6,727 bases of DNA from Verrucomicrobiota bacterium. GTDB lineage: Bacteria > Verrucomicrobiota > Verrucomicrobiia > Chthoniobacterales > JAFAMB01. The stretch covers positions 1-6,727 of the forward strand of contig JAFAXJ010000655.1 of assembly GCA_019241095.1 (NCBI GenBank). Direction: 5' to 3'. A model generated the notes under the pieces. It was not told the origin of the DNA. It did no database searches and was given only the letters and a program-made list of their open reading frames with translations. A program made the position numbers and the translations under genes. Within the stretch, counting starts at the first letter, position 1. Each line of letters starts with the position of its first letter. Below are positions 1-4,960 of the stretch, piece by piece.

Positions 1-66
1 AGAGCAGGTTGAAAAAGAACTTGAAACCGGTCTAAGCCGGAGCAAGATAGGGATCTTCATTTTAAC

Positions 67-139
67 GCGGGTGTAGCTCAGTTGGTAGAGCACTTCCTTG
101 CCAAGGAAGATGTCGCGAGTTCGAGTCTCGTCACCCGCT
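67..139 (+). tRNA. tRNA-Gly (anticodon GCC)
   Basis: A full cloverleaf can be folded by eye. The 7-bp acceptor stem pairs 67-73 (GCGGGTG) with 132-138 (CACCCGC), and T139 is the discriminator. The D arm is 76-91 (GCTC...GAGC). The anticodon stem is 93-97/105-109 around loop TTGCCAA, with anticodon GCC at 100-102, which reads glycine codons GGC and GGU. The T arm is 115-131 with loop TTCGAGT and one G-T closing pair. The 3' CCA is not encoded, as in many bacteria that add it enzymatically. The gene is intact although its 3' half is the target of an integration event: the inserted element restores the full tRNA sequence on this side, and a truncated duplicate lies at 2404-2454. Confidence 0.97.
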
Positions 140-144
140 TATCT
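94..144 (+). repeat. attachment site, left copy (51-bp direct repeat inside tRNA-Gly)
   Basis: These 51 bases are identical to 2404-2454. They cover the tRNA from its anticodon stem to the 3' end, plus TATCT beyond it. The flanks differ on both sides (C93 against T2403, G145 against A2455), so the identity block is sharply bounded. It opens with TTCCTTGCCAAGGAA, a 7-bp inverted repeat around one central C formed by the anticodon stem-loop, the kind of symmetric core tyrosine recombinases often use in tRNA genes. The identity is seen directly; the att role is inferred. Confidence 0.9.
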
Positions 145-180
145 GTAAGTCGTTTCATTTTAGGAAATTACCTGGGATTC

Positions 181-450
181 TCAAAACACTAAGGGCGTTG
201 TTATGCGAATCAGAACCGTTTCGGATACCTTTTGAACGCTTTCTTTTTCGCCTGGACAGCCGCGAAAGTAGCGTTCTGAGCAGAACATGGAGACGTGAAC
301 AAGCTGCTGATCCAAACGCCGGGCCAAATCCTGGGTGCTTTTGGAGGCCTTGTCAGCGCGTGATGCCCGCGGCGGAGTCAGATAAATATTGGCGAAGCCC
401 AATTGAACAAACCGCCGATTCAAGCCCGGGGTAGGGCTGCGAAATGCCAA
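181..450 (-). CDS. hypothetical protein, doubtful ORF next to attL
   Basis: An 89-residue frame starting at TTG (reverse strand, 448-450) and ending at TGA 181-183. I do not recognise it. It is rather basic, with no clear membrane segment or domain motif; the centre (about residues 25-50) is rich in Arg, Lys, Ser and Asp and could be helical. In-frame sequence continues upstream of the TTG for only a few codons before a stop, and there is no ATG and no obvious ribosome site. A 78-codon frame lies opposite on the + strand (198-434), so both may be chance. Its position beside the tRNA is where an integrase often lies, but it shows none of the Arg/His/Tyr signature motifs of tyrosine recombinases. 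Confidence 0.2.
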   Translation of the reverse strand: MAFRSPTPGLNRRFVQLGFANIYLTPPRASRADKASKSTQDLARRLDQQLVHVSMFCSERYFRGCPGEKESVQKVSETVLIRITTPLVF

Positions 451-603
451 CAGGCCTTTTAAGAATCAAAAATATTCCAATTTCTTTGCATATAAAACAT
501 GACGTGTAATGGAACTCGAGTATTTCTTTACATATTTTTAATGAATTGATAAAGATATAACGCTTTCCTTACTTGATCCCCTTCCACCTCCATCCGCGTC
601 GAG
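451..603. other. AT-rich intergenic stretch inside the island
   Basis: Between the two minus-strand ORFs there is no credible gene. Counted by hand, only 19 of the 80 bases from 481 to 560 are G or C, far below the rest of the window. The stretch could hold a promoter for the minus-strand ORF at 181-450, but no hexamer pair stands out. An AT-rich patch of this kind is typical of imported DNA and of silencer-protein or recombinase binding regions; the sequence does not choose between these. Confidence 0.5.
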
Positions 604-879
604 TTAGGGATGTTCTGCGTACTCCTGCTCGACAGCGTGCAACTCATTGCCCTTTTGCTCAACTAGCTTTATTGCTTCCTCAATGGACAGTGGGGCTCGT
701 CTGCTAATCCGTTGCGGTAAGGGGATCGGTTGAATAGTTCGCTGAAGAATAATCCGATCTTTAGGATCCCTGTATGTTACGACTTTTTTGTCGCCATTCG
801 TACTATGCTCGGGCTCTTCAGTAAATGGAGCTGCGTAAGCGGGGTCGTGAGCCGCTCTAGAATCGATTGTTTCTGACAT
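604..879 (-). CDS. small hypothetical protein, 91 aa
   Basis: Starts at ATG (reverse strand, 877-879), stops at TAA 604-606, and encodes 91 residues of unknown family. The N-terminal half is polar and acidic, probably disordered (residues 1-30 rich in Glu, Asp, Ala, Thr). The middle has a basic and beta-prone part with TYRDPKDRIILQRTI. The last 30 residues, from SIEEAIKLVEQKGNEL onward, look like an amphipathic helix with a charged tail. There is no signal peptide or membrane segment. The sequence before the start contains AGAAAG, a weak and very close Shine-Dalgarno candidate. It is transcribed away from the HTH gene at 1014, with the 12-bp inverted repeat of 945-987 between them, so the two may be controlled together. 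Pairing with the HTH unit as partner or antirepressor is possible but not supported by any motif. Confidence 0.45.
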   Translation of the reverse strand: MSETIDSRAAHDPAYAAPFTEEPEHSTNGDKKVVTYRDPKDRIILQRTIQPIPLPQRISRRAPLSIEEAIKLVEQKGNELHAVEQEYAEHP

Positions 880-944
880 GCTTTCTATTTTCGAGTTAGA
901 TCGCCATAGGTAAATTTTATTCTTGGTCGATTACCATCATTGCA

Positions 945-987
945 AGTGTCAATTGATTCCGTTGCTGGGGGAGCTTCAATTGACACT
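945..987. promoter_or_regulatory. perfect 12-bp inverted repeat, likely operator pair
   Basis: The left arm AGTGTCAATTGA (945-956) and right arm TCAATTGACACT (976-987) are exact reverse complements separated by 19 bases. Each arm also contains the 8-bp palindrome TCAATTGA, so there are two identical palindromic half-sites 27 bp apart, centre to centre, about two and a half helical turns. The repeat lies between the divergent starts at 879 (minus) and 1014 (plus), where a repressor would control both. The following HTH unit is the natural candidate ligand. A hairpin in RNA is possible, but no U-run follows and a terminator makes little sense between divergent starts. The symmetry is seen; the operator role is inferred. 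Confidence 0.55.
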
Positions 988-1013
988 CACCCTAAGAGCA
1001 GCCCCCCGATCTT

Positions 1014-1196
1014 ATGTCCATTCGCAAGTCAAACAGTTCTCAACTTCCTTTCATACTGGAACAGCTAAAAGCGGGTGAATCTATTAGCAACCTAGCGAAG
1101 AAATACGGGGTCGTTCCAGGCACAATATACGCCATCCGCAACGGCCTAAGCTGGAATAGTGTGCCCAGAGCGCACCCCCTTTTCAAACAAGCCTAG
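1014..1196 (+). CDS. small helix-turn-helix DNA-binding protein (first HTH unit)
   Basis: 60 residues, ATG start, TAG stop at 1194-1196. Residues 14-50 form a compact HTH of the Hin-recombinase or transposase-like type: ILEQLKAGESISNLAKKYGV is the lead-in and first helix, and VPGTIYAIRNG is the recognition helix and tail, ending in SWNSV. This pattern, with Gly in the turn and G-x-x-W near the end, recurs in phage HTH modules and in DNA-binding tails of HNH endonucleases. There is no catalytic domain, so it is a stand-alone binder or the head of a broken gene. The upstream region has no good Shine-Dalgarno near the ATG; CTAAGAG lies too far away. It follows the inverted repeat at 945-987, which suggests autoregulation. 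A second, related HTH unit follows directly in the -1 frame. Confidence 0.6.
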   Translation: MSIRKSNSSQLPFILEQLKAGESISNLAKKYGVVPGTIYAIRNGLSWNSVPRAHPLFKQA

Positions 1197-1225
1197 GGTT
1201 AGTCATAAAAAGACGCCCCGAGCCT

Positions 1226-1387
1226 GTGGGCCCAGAGTTAGCGCTGACAATCCTAGAACGCAGTTCGTATGGGGAAACGCAAAAAGACGTCGCTCGGTCA
1301 CTCGGGCTGGATAAATCTACCGTAAGCCTGATAGTGCGCGGCAAACGTTGGGCGCACGTCTTCGAGACTTTCCATGGCCTTTCCTGA
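1226..1387 (+). CDS. second helix-turn-helix unit, in another frame; start uncertain
   Basis: This frame is open from 1160 to TGA 1385-1387, and the only standard start codon in it is GTG 1226, giving 53 residues. The HTH is clear: TILERSSYGETQKDVARSLG, then LDKSTVSLIVRG, then KRWAHV. It aligns without gaps to the first unit over 38 residues with 12 identities, including the turn Gly and the closing G-x-x-W-x-x-V, so the two are homologous. The frame overlaps the end of the first unit and is shifted by -1. An indel in the run CCCCCTTTT at 1175-1183 would fuse both into one tandem-HTH protein of about 124 residues. It may be a separate small gene, the back half of a frameshifted gene, or a product of frameshifting. 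No ribosome site is visible before GTG 1226. Confidence 0.5.
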   Translation: MGPELALTILERSSYGETQKDVARSLGLDKSTVSLIVRGKRWAHVFETFHGLS

Positions 1388-1617
1388 AATGGACCATTGC
1401 CGTTCCGGACGGGCAACTTAGGAAGAGTTACGACCGAGTCCAAAGACGAGGCTAATCGCTGAGCGCGAGCCCCCACTGGAGTTGCTGGGACATTGTAAAT
1501 GCGCCAGAAGGGCATCATAGCGAACAGGCCTGGAGCGCCAGAAATAGCCCACACGACCCCAGACCAACAAGTCCTGGTTTGACATCCCGGCTGTCGCGTC
1601 GATAACATTGCAGATAG
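1388..1617. other. no convincing gene between HTH unit and small protein
   Basis: I read both strands and found only fragments. A minus-strand frame of 141 codons (1183-1608) crosses the HTH unit on the opposite strand and has no recognisable domain. Another minus-strand frame in the same place, with LLVWGRVGYFW, is open for about 50 codons but has no family resemblance. The stretch is probably decayed coding DNA or spacer of the island. Confidence 0.4.
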
Positions 1618-1782
1618 ATGCCGGATGACATGCCAGAGCAGGCGAAGCTAAACGTTGTCCAGATCGCGGCAGATCAGGGAAAGATTTATGCGCTCAGGGC
1701 GGATGGGCAGATCTTTGTCCACGACGGAAAGAGCGGCGGATCTGGCGGTTGGGTGCCTCTGGATCCTGTTCCCAGAGATTAG
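1618..1782 (+). CDS. small protein resembling a single beta-propeller blade, 54 aa
   Basis: ATG 1618 directly follows an in-frame TAG; a second ATG at 1630 would give 50 residues. The stop is TAG 1780-1782. From about residue 12 the protein reads NVVQIAADQGKIYALRADGQ, then IFVHDGKSGGSGGWVPLDP. The alternation of beta strands, the G-K-I-Y-A-L plus A-D-G-Q-I turn and the closing G-G-W-x-x-L are typical of one repeat of tachylectin- or RCC1-like propeller families. A single blade cannot close a propeller, so it may oligomerise, act as a small adaptor, or be the surviving end of a longer gene. There is no signal peptide, so it is probably cytoplasmic. The coherent sequence argues that it is real despite its size, though no clear Shine-Dalgarno is present. 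Function unknown. Confidence 0.55.
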   Translation: MPDDMPEQAKLNVVQIAADQGKIYALRADGQIFVHDGKSGGSGGWVPLDPVPRD

Positions 1783-1892
1783 ACATTACTGGAATAAGCA
1801 GACTCAACCACGGCTAGCGCACACCCGCCGTTTCCTGGAACGCTTGTAGGGCAAAGGCCATAGTATCTAAAATCCTTCTGATTGTATGGGCA

Positions 1893-2102
1893 TTGCTGAC
1901 TCTGTTTGTCGGATCATCAGCTCTCTTCCAACTGATTGGACCTATCAACCCTGGCTACGAACGAGAGTCTCAGGCGGCATTGGCTTACCTGATATTTTTC
2001 GCATCAGCGTTCCTAAGCTGCCTGCTGATCTACAACACCATCGTGCAATTGCAGCGAAAGATAAAAGCTAGTGAAACCGACAAGGTCGCCCAGAAAGCAT
2101 AA
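1893..2102 (+). CDS. small two-helix membrane protein, start codon unclear
   Basis: The frame is open from 1818 to TAA 2100-2102. The only usual start is TTG 1893 (69 residues), but this cuts into the first hydrophobic helix: the sequence before it, KILLIVWALLTLF, clearly belongs to the same membrane segment. CTG 1878 or a rare start near 1860, preceded by AAAGG at 1854-1858, would give a full helix. Segment 1 ends near FQLIGPINPGYERE; segment 2 is ALAYLIFFASAFLSCLLIYN, followed by a charged tail rich in Lys. Both termini are predicted to face the cytoplasm by the positive-inside rule. I do not recognise the family. Either it uses a non-standard start, or its start has been lost and it is decaying. 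It lies about 110 bp after the small blade-like protein on the same strand. Confidence 0.45.
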   Translation: MLTLFVGSSALFQLIGPINPGYERESQAALAYLIFFASAFLSCLLIYNTIVQLQRKIKASETDKVAQKA

Positions 2103-2403
2103 TTTAGAGATTTCCAGGACACCTGAAAGTCGTTCTATAGGTAGGCCGAAAGGAAGCTCGTTGTGGTTTACCGGTCTGGCTTTTGCCCGGCGGGATATAG
2201 ACTCGCCAAGGTTTTGGCCGATCGCCGCCAACTTTTACCGCCTTGAGTTTTGCCACTCTCATTCTGACTACCTGAAAAATGCTGGAAGATGCCAAGTGAA
2301 TAGTGGTATCTGAGAACTGTAATAGCATGCAAATCTGCTCGCTCGTGCTACCTAATGCTTCGTTGTTTTCCTCGAGAACGAGGATTCTCCTCGGCAGCAT
2401 TTT
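2103..2403. other. gene-poor right end of the island
   Basis: About 300 bases between the membrane ORF and attR. Frames exist on both strands (2071-2313 plus, 2104-2400 minus, 2303-2518 plus), but they overlap one another, show no domain, and the last one runs through the tRNA fragment, so I take them as chance. The only structured part is the set of alternating inverted repeats at 2369-2393. The region may carry recombinase arm sites or be leftover flanking DNA from the element's excised form. Confidence 0.4.
2369..2393. repeat. three alternating 6-bp inverted repeats next to attR
   Basis: TCCTCG (2369-2374), then its reverse complement CGAGGA (2379-2384), then TCCTCG again (2388-2393). The middle copy can pair with either neighbour, giving two mutually exclusive hairpins with loops of 4 (AGAA) and 3 (TTC). 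A run of six T follows at 2400-2405 and crosses into the att repeat. On the + strand this could be a weak terminator or a two-state switch; as DNA it could be a set of binding sites beside the recombination point. The arms are short, so chance is not excluded. Confidence 0.35.
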
Positions 2404-2454
2404 TTCCTTGCCAAGGAAGATGTCGCGAGTTCGAGTCTCGTCACCCGCTTATCT
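2404..2454 (+). repeat. attachment site, right copy (truncated tRNA-Gly 3' fragment)
   Basis: Exact 51-bp copy of 94-144. It carries the anticodon loop, T arm and 3' acceptor strand but lacks the first 27 bases of the tRNA: nothing upstream of 2404 resembles the acceptor 5' strand or the D arm. It cannot make a functional tRNA and is best read as the distal att site of an element integrated in the tRNA gene. The sequence from 2455 onward would then be the original downstream flank of the tRNA, unless a second element follows. Confidence 0.9.
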
Positions 2455-2660
2455 AAAACTCCGTGAAAGCGGTTCGCCGCAACCCGTAAGACGTACGCGA
2501 CCCATGGGACCGATCTGATCCATGTTCTTCGAGCTTACCCGATCGAATTAGATCGCGATCGCCAGAACTATTTTCCGTTGCCTTGTTTAAGAGGACCGAG
2601 ATACTATCCACATCAAGCCGAACGGCTGGTATGAAGCATTCCAGCTAGTGCAAATTGCGC
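2455..2660. promoter_or_regulatory. intergenic region before the T6SS operon, possible promoter
   Basis: No gene is seen in these 206 bases. A sigma70-like pair TTGCCT (2578-2583) and TACTAT (2602-2607), with an 18-base spacer, ends about 50 bases before the first T6SS gene and is the best promoter candidate, though each hexamer matches consensus at only 4 of 6 positions. Further upstream, GATCGCGATC (2551-2560) is a 10-bp palindrome partly repeated as CGATC...GATCG around 2540-2555, possibly a binding site. No sigma54 -24/-12 motif was noticed. Confidence 0.25.
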
Positions 2661-3581
2661 ATGGACCAAGCAACTCTTGACGCTACTCATTGGGCACAAC
2701 GTACAGCGGCTCGACTTTCAATGGTGCAGACCAGCTTTGCAGATGACCCGCCAGATGTGCGCAAAGGCTTTCTCAGCGAAGAATTAAAGCGTCTGATCAA
2801 AGAAATTCCCGAAAATCAGCGACGGGAATATCTCGCTCGGTTAGGCGAGCGCTTTCCGCGTCCTGAACGCGCACGGCGGACTGTTTCCGTCGCGCCTCCA
2901 CCTCCGCCGGTGGAACTGAGTCTAATCGAGCTCGCAGATGAATTAATCAGCCGAAAGACCGAACTCAATTCAGAAAATCGAGCTATCCTGATTCAGAAAC
3001 TTCATTTAGCGGGCTTTCTCGTTGCTCGAGAGCGCGGGATGCAACTACCTCCAGAATTATTAGCAAAGATCGGCCTCACGCCGGAACAGGAACTTGACAA
3101 CGAACGTCTCGCTAGACTTTTCGCGGCATTATTGGATGTGGTCGTAACTCTTGACCACCTTATTTGGGTTCTCTGGAAAACGCTCGCGCCGAAATCGATT
3201 GTGCGTCGAGAAGCTGGCGCGAATGATCTGCGGAAGAGCATCGGACGCTACCTGTCCGGCGATCGCGAGGTAGCAACCTTGCAGATCACTCAGATGCTGG
3301 ACAAAACCCGCCAGCTTATCGGTGGAATTTTGTCTGCAATCGGACCGGCTGGTGAGACCTACGCCCGGCGTCATCTCCAAACTTTTGCCCCGGAAAAAAT
3401 TCGAGCGGCGGTTGAAGCTGGGAATTCTGGTTTTTTGAGCAGCGTAGAACAGAAGTGCTGGCGGAAATACGTTGACTTAGCCAGCGCTTTGAGCGGCCCC
3501 GAAGTCGAAAAGCAAATCGTTGACGCAATTGTGAGCTACACCGAGGAGCTGATTTCGAGGCCTGAACTACGCTCTCGCTGA
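2661..3581 (+). CDS. T6SS-associated protein, possibly TagH/ImpI C-terminal-domain-like
   Basis: 306 residues from ATG 2661; TTG 2655 would add two, and an in-frame stop lies just upstream. No strong ribosome site is visible. The protein is soluble and mostly helical. Residues 1-75 are a charged helical region, 79-84 a proline run (PPPPPP region before VELS), and 88-300 an all-helical domain. That domain has the layout of the C-terminal region following FHA domains in T6SS proteins of the TagH/ImpI/VasC type: a leading helix around LARLFAALLDVVVTLDHLIW (150-169), a middle helical part with YL near 197-198, the phrase HLQTFAPEKI (238-247), and the end WRKYVDLASAL...YTEEL (267-297). This likeness is my own judgement by eye and is remote. 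No FHA phosphopeptide-binding domain is present. It precedes tssK by 15 nt, so it probably serves T6SS assembly or regulation. It could be a lineage-specific protein. Confidence 0.8.
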   Translation: MDQATLDATHWAQRTAARLSMVQTSFADDPPDVRKGFLSEELKRLIKEIPENQRREYLARLGERFPRPERARRTVSVAPPPPPVELSLIELADELISRKTELNSENRAILIQKLHLAGFLVARERGMQLPPELLAKIGLTPEQELDNERLARLFAALLDVVVTLDHLIWVLWKTLAPKSIVRREAGANDLRKSIGRYLSGDREVATLQITQMLDKTRQLIGGILSAIGPAGETYARRHLQTFAPEKIRAAVEAGNSGFLSSVEQKCWRKYVDLASALSGPEVEKQIVDAIVSYTEELISRPELRSR

Positions 3582-3596
3582 AAGTGCCTTAACGTT

Positions 3597-4958
3597 ATGC
3601 AGATCCATTGGCATGAAGGTTTGTTCTTGCTCCCGCACCATCTTCAGCGGCTGCAGCGCAGTCTCAACGAAAACAGCTCGGCGGAGCGCCGTTTGGCTTG
3701 GACTTATCCGTACGGCCTGATTGACGCTCGATTATCAAATGATGAACTCGAAAACATGCGGCTCAGATTTGACCGGCTGCATGCCATCATGCCTAGCGGC
3801 CAGGAAGTGCGGTACCCCCAGGAAGCCGAGTTACCGGTGATTGATATCAAACGGACGTACGAGTCTCGAGGTCGATTTATAGTATATCTCGGGGTTCCCC
3901 TTTGGTTTTCGACACGTGCTAACTGTTTTGCCCCGGGAGAAACGGCGGATGTCCGCTCTAAGATTTTGTATCGAATCGCCGAAACCGAAGTTGCAGACGA
4001 GAATTCAGGCGAAAACGTTAGATCGATGTTGGAACGCCGCGTCAATGCGAGATTGATTCTGGAGAACGACGATTTTTCTGACCTCGAGGTGATCCCACTG
4101 TTCCGGGTGACGCGTGCGGCCGGTGAAGACGTCGGCTTGCCCAAACGCGATCCTGAATTTGTAGGGCCTTGTCTGGTTCTTGGAGGATCGGCAACATTGC
4201 GTGAACTGGTTCGCGAGTTGACCAGCCAAGTGTTAGCAAGTCGCCAAGAGTTGGTCGTCCAGGTTTCACGGGGCGGTTTCAGTATCGACACTCTAAGAGG
4301 ATTGCAATTCGAACAGATAATGCGTTTGCGTACCTTGAACCGTTTCGGAGCTCGACTGGGAGCTCTCGCAGAGATTACCAACATTCCTCCCTTTGAGATT
4401 TATTTGCAGCTCCGGGAGTTGCTCGGAGAACTGGCAGCACTTCATCCCGACAGGGATCTTTATGATAGCGCGCCGTACCAGCACGACAACCCTTATCCCT
4501 GCTTTGATGAATTAGCGGCCAAAATCCGGCAACTCTTGAAAGGGAGTGTCGCACCCTCTTTCCTTAAAGTGTCATTCATAGAATCCAATGGATTCCTGAA
4601 AGGCGCGCTTAATGACGAACATTTCCTGCGTCCAAGTGATTATTTTCTAGGAATCAGGACGAAAGAAGATCCGAGAGCGTTGGCCCACCTGGTTGAAGAT
4701 CCAGACCGGTTCAAATTGATGCCTGAGAGTATGGCGAATCGCGCAATTCGCGGAGTTGTTTTAAAGGAGGAACGTTTTCCTCCTTTGGAATTGCCTGCTC
4801 AGTCAAATCTTTATTATTTCCGCCTACTCCGCGGCGAAAGCGCACGAAGCTGGCAGCAGATTCAAACAGAAAAAACGGCAGTTGTACGCTGGACTGGTAA
4901 CGACACCGCGGATTACGATGTCACGCTATATATGACTTTGCCGAAGGCTGAAGGGTAA
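3597..4958 (+). CDS. tssK: type VI secretion system baseplate protein TssK
   Basis: 453 residues, the usual size for TssK (ImpJ/VasE). TssK trimers connect the cytoplasmic baseplate to the TssL/TssM membrane complex. The N-terminus IHWHEGLFLLPHHLQ (3-17) is the family hallmark (W-x-E-G-x-F-L-x-P-x-H-x-Q). Central and C-terminal landmarks are PPFEIYLQLRELLGELA (264-280), the YQHDNPYPCFDEL segment (294-306) and LYYFRL (405-410), before a beta-rich end with VTLYMTLP. The shell part (roughly 1-175) should face the baseplate wedge, and the C-terminal head (about 320-450) should bind TssL. ATG 3597 is chosen because the hallmark begins three residues later; the 15-base gap after the previous gene has no clear Shine-Dalgarno, so translational coupling is likely. 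tssL starts two bases after its stop. A 226-codon minus-strand frame opposite it is a shadow. Confidence 0.96.
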   Translation: MQIHWHEGLFLLPHHLQRLQRSLNENSSAERRLAWTYPYGLIDARLSNDELENMRLRFDRLHAIMPSGQEVRYPQEAELPVIDIKRTYESRGRFIVYLGVPLWFSTRANCFAPGETADVRSKILYRIAETEVADENSGENVRSMLERRVNARLILENDDFSDLEVIPLFRVTRAAGEDVGLPKRDPEFVGPCLVLGGSATLRELVRELTSQVLASRQELVVQVSRGGFSIDTLRGLQFEQIMRLRTLNRFGARLGALAEITNIPPFEIYLQLRELLGELAALHPDRDLYDSAPYQHDNPYPCFDELAAKIRQLLKGSVAPSFLKVSFIESNGFLKGALNDEHFLRPSDYFLGIRTKEDPRALAHLVEDPDRFKLMPESMANRAIRGVVLKEERFPPLELPAQSNLYYFRLLRGESARSWQQIQTEKTAVVRWTGNDTADYDVTLYMTLPKAEG

Positions 4959-4960
4959 AG

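Larger units (their letters stand above)
145..2454. mobile_element. small tRNA-Gly-integrated genomic island, 2310 bp, no integrase seen
   Basis: Defined by the 51-bp direct repeat at its two ends, with an intact tRNA on one side and a 5'-truncated copy on the other. The repeat-to-repeat offset is 2310 bp. The contents fit an accessory element: short ORFs on both strands, HTH units of a phage-like kind, a symmetric regulatory repeat, an AT-rich patch, and several hundred bases without convincing genes. No reading frame is long enough for an integrase (usually over 300 residues) and I recognised no recombinase fragment. It is therefore either a deletion remnant of a larger island or a small element moved in trans. 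The duplication is direct observation; the origin is inference. Confidence 0.75.

Noticed and set aside
1..66. End of an upstream gene or a tRNA promoter
   Set aside because: Short frames are open (one to a stop at 33-35) and TTGAAA occurs at 9-14 and 21-26, but nothing is strong enough to call a gene end or promoter.
181..450. Integrase remnant beside attL
   Set aside because: The position is right, but the translation shows none of the tyrosine recombinase catalytic motifs, so I left it as a doubtful hypothetical ORF.
1183..1608. 141-codon minus-strand ORF
   Set aside because: No domain or sensible composition, and it overlaps the clear HTH coding signal on the + strand.
1655..1849. 64-codon plus-strand ORF
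   Set aside because: It overlaps the better-supported small blade-like protein in another frame and has an Arg-rich translation without pattern.
2104..2400. 98-codon minus-strand ORF at the island's right end
   Set aside because: No recognisable motif; it overlaps equally long plus-strand frames, and its start falls in the hairpin next to attR.
2404..2454. Second tRNA-Gly gene
   Set aside because: The 5' acceptor strand, D arm and first base pair of the anticodon stem are missing and not replaced by matching sequence, so it cannot fold as a tRNA.
2303..2518. 71-codon plus-strand ORF across attR
   Set aside because: It reads through the tRNA fragment and the junction; a gene spanning an integration border with no domain is most likely chance.
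3704..4384. 226-codon minus-strand ORF
   Set aside because: It lies wholly opposite tssK, whose identity is certain; its Arg/Ser-rich translation is typical of an antisense shadow.
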